From: Ignavibacteriaceae bacterium
GTDB taxonomy: Bacteria > Bacteroidota > Ignavibacteria > Ignavibacteriales > Ignavibacteriaceae
Reading direction: 5' to 3'
Length of the DNA stretch: 17,197 nucleotides
Assembly: GCA_013388525.1 (NCBI GenBank)
Contig: JACAFA010000130.1
Coordinates: 1 to 17,197, forward strand
In this document: one piece after another, positions 16,703-17,197 of the stretch
Position numbering within the stretch: position 1 is the stretch's first letter
Layout of the letters: each line of letters starts with the position of its first letter
Made by a program: the position numbers and the translations under genes
The notes under the pieces: model-generated
The model's input: the letters and a program-made list of their open reading frames with translations, nothing else
The model's database searches: none
What the model was told of the DNA's origin: nothing

Positions 16703-17197
16703 TCATCTTATCAATACCATTTTTTTTGTTTGTATGAATTCACCGGCTTTCAGTTGATAAAAGTATATTCCGGATGAGAGTTGTTCTGCATCAAATTCAA
16801 CCTCGTATGTTCCTGCAGATTTTTCTTCATTTACCAATGTTGCTAACTCGCTGCCGAGTAAATCGTACACCTTCAAAGTCACCAAAGTCCCTCCTTTGGA
16901 GGAATTCAGTGAGGCCGGTATCTGATATTTTATTTTCGTAATTGGGTTGAAAGGGTTTGGGTAGTTTTGAAAGAGCAAGAATGATTGCGGAATTTCTGAA
17001 ACTGAATCATCAACAGAAGTAATTATGGGTTCAACACTTCTGCATAAACTAATACCGGTACCTGCAAAAAGATATCCTGCAGAATTAAAAAATAAGCAGT
17101 GCACATAAGGGTTGTTTAATCCGCTACTACTTAAATGAGTCCAGGATCCTCCATTATCGGTTGATTTAAAGACGCCATCATTAGTGCCTGAAAAAAC
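16703..17197 (-). CDS. C-terminal part of an Asp-box/BNR-repeat T9SS protein (partial)
   Basis: The frame is open from the window edge to the TGA at 16703, giving the last 164 residues of a secreted protein; the N-terminus lies outside. The first residues read GTNDGVFKSTDNGGSWTHL, a clear Asp-box (SxDxGxxW) of the beta-propeller type found in sialidase-like and Ycf48-like proteins. The next repeat begins (YLFAGTGISLCRS) but breaks off. A short linker leads to a T9SS sorting domain: [42 protein letters not shown] and the basic KKMVLIR end. A GTG at 17104 is not a real start, since coding continues upstream. The sorting domain has about seven extra residues (ASLNSSKGGTL) where the other copy in this window has QEGL; these are coded by a palindrome. 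It should be exported to the cell surface or released. Confidence 0.88.
   Translation of the reverse strand, partial: VFSGTNDGVFKSTDNGGSWTHLSSSGLNNPYVHCLFFNSAGYLFAGTGISLCRSVEPIITSVDDSVSEIPQSFLLFQNYPNPFNPITKIKYQIPASLNSSKGGTLVTLKVYDLLGSELATLVNEEKSAGTYEVEFDAEQLSSGIYFYQLKAGEFIQTKKMVLIR
16889..16903 (-). repeat. Palindrome coding for extra residues inside the T9SS sorting domain
   Basis: CCTCC (16890-16894) and GGAGG (16898-16902) pair around TTT. An alternative overlapping pairing uses CCAAAG and CTTTGG (16882-16887 with 16894-16899), again two competing stems. In the minus-strand protein this encodes part of LNSSKGGTL, between the IPAS and VTLKVYD strands, and is absent from the sorting domain of the protein at 114-2228. 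The frame is kept. Confidence 0.6.

Noticed and set aside
17102..17104. GTG at 17104 as start of a complete 133-residue protein
   Set aside because: The same frame is open to the window edge and encodes an Asp-box repeat upstream, and there is no signal peptide after the GTG, so the gene is truncated by the window.

Overview
The window looks like a chromosomal piece of an AT-rich Bacteroidota/Chlorobi-type bacterium, most likely of the Ignavibacteria. The reasons are three secreted proteins or protein ends with type IX secretion (T9SS) C-terminal sorting domains of the 'NYPNPFNP ... SGIYFY' type common in that group, promoter-like TAnnTTTG boxes, and weak or absent Shine-Dalgarno sites before several genes. 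This placement is an inference from protein style; no marker gene is present.

Layout, read mostly on the minus strand. At the left, two secreted proteins (114-4351) form a tight pair: a T9SS cargo with duplicated OB-like and Ig-like modules, and a larger surface protein with a calcium-loop-like segment and a fibronectin-like domain. To the right is the central operon, transcribed from about 11390 down to 4455: lpd (E3) - lipB - fused E1 alpha/beta - E2 with two lipoyl domains - lipA. It encodes a complete branched-chain-type 2-oxoacid dehydrogenase complex together with both enzymes of de novo lipoylation: LipB transfers octanoate from acyl-ACP and LipA inserts the sulfurs. Gaps are 13 to 20 bases or a one-base TAATG overlap.

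A 381-base AT-rich gap (11349-11729) separates the operon from a divergent single-domain rhodanese on the plus strand (11730-12056). The rhodanese converges on an efflux pair read on the minus strand: a membrane-anchored periplasmic adaptor (15174-16241) followed by an AcrB-type RND pump (12092-15151). No outer-membrane TolC-like partner or regulator is present, so the outer channel must come from elsewhere.

The right end (16242-17197) is the least ordinary part. A truncated Asp-box/BNR T9SS protein runs off the window; its sorting domain carries about seven extra residues encoded by a CCTCC/GGAGG palindrome. Downstream lie a long imperfect hairpin, two mutually exclusive 10-bp hairpins sharing one arm, and then a decayed second T9SS sorting tail with a one-base frameshift but an otherwise readable end. 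I interpret this as palindromic repeat elements entering and rearranging T9SS gene ends. No RNA gene, CRISPR array, insertion sequence or phage gene was seen.
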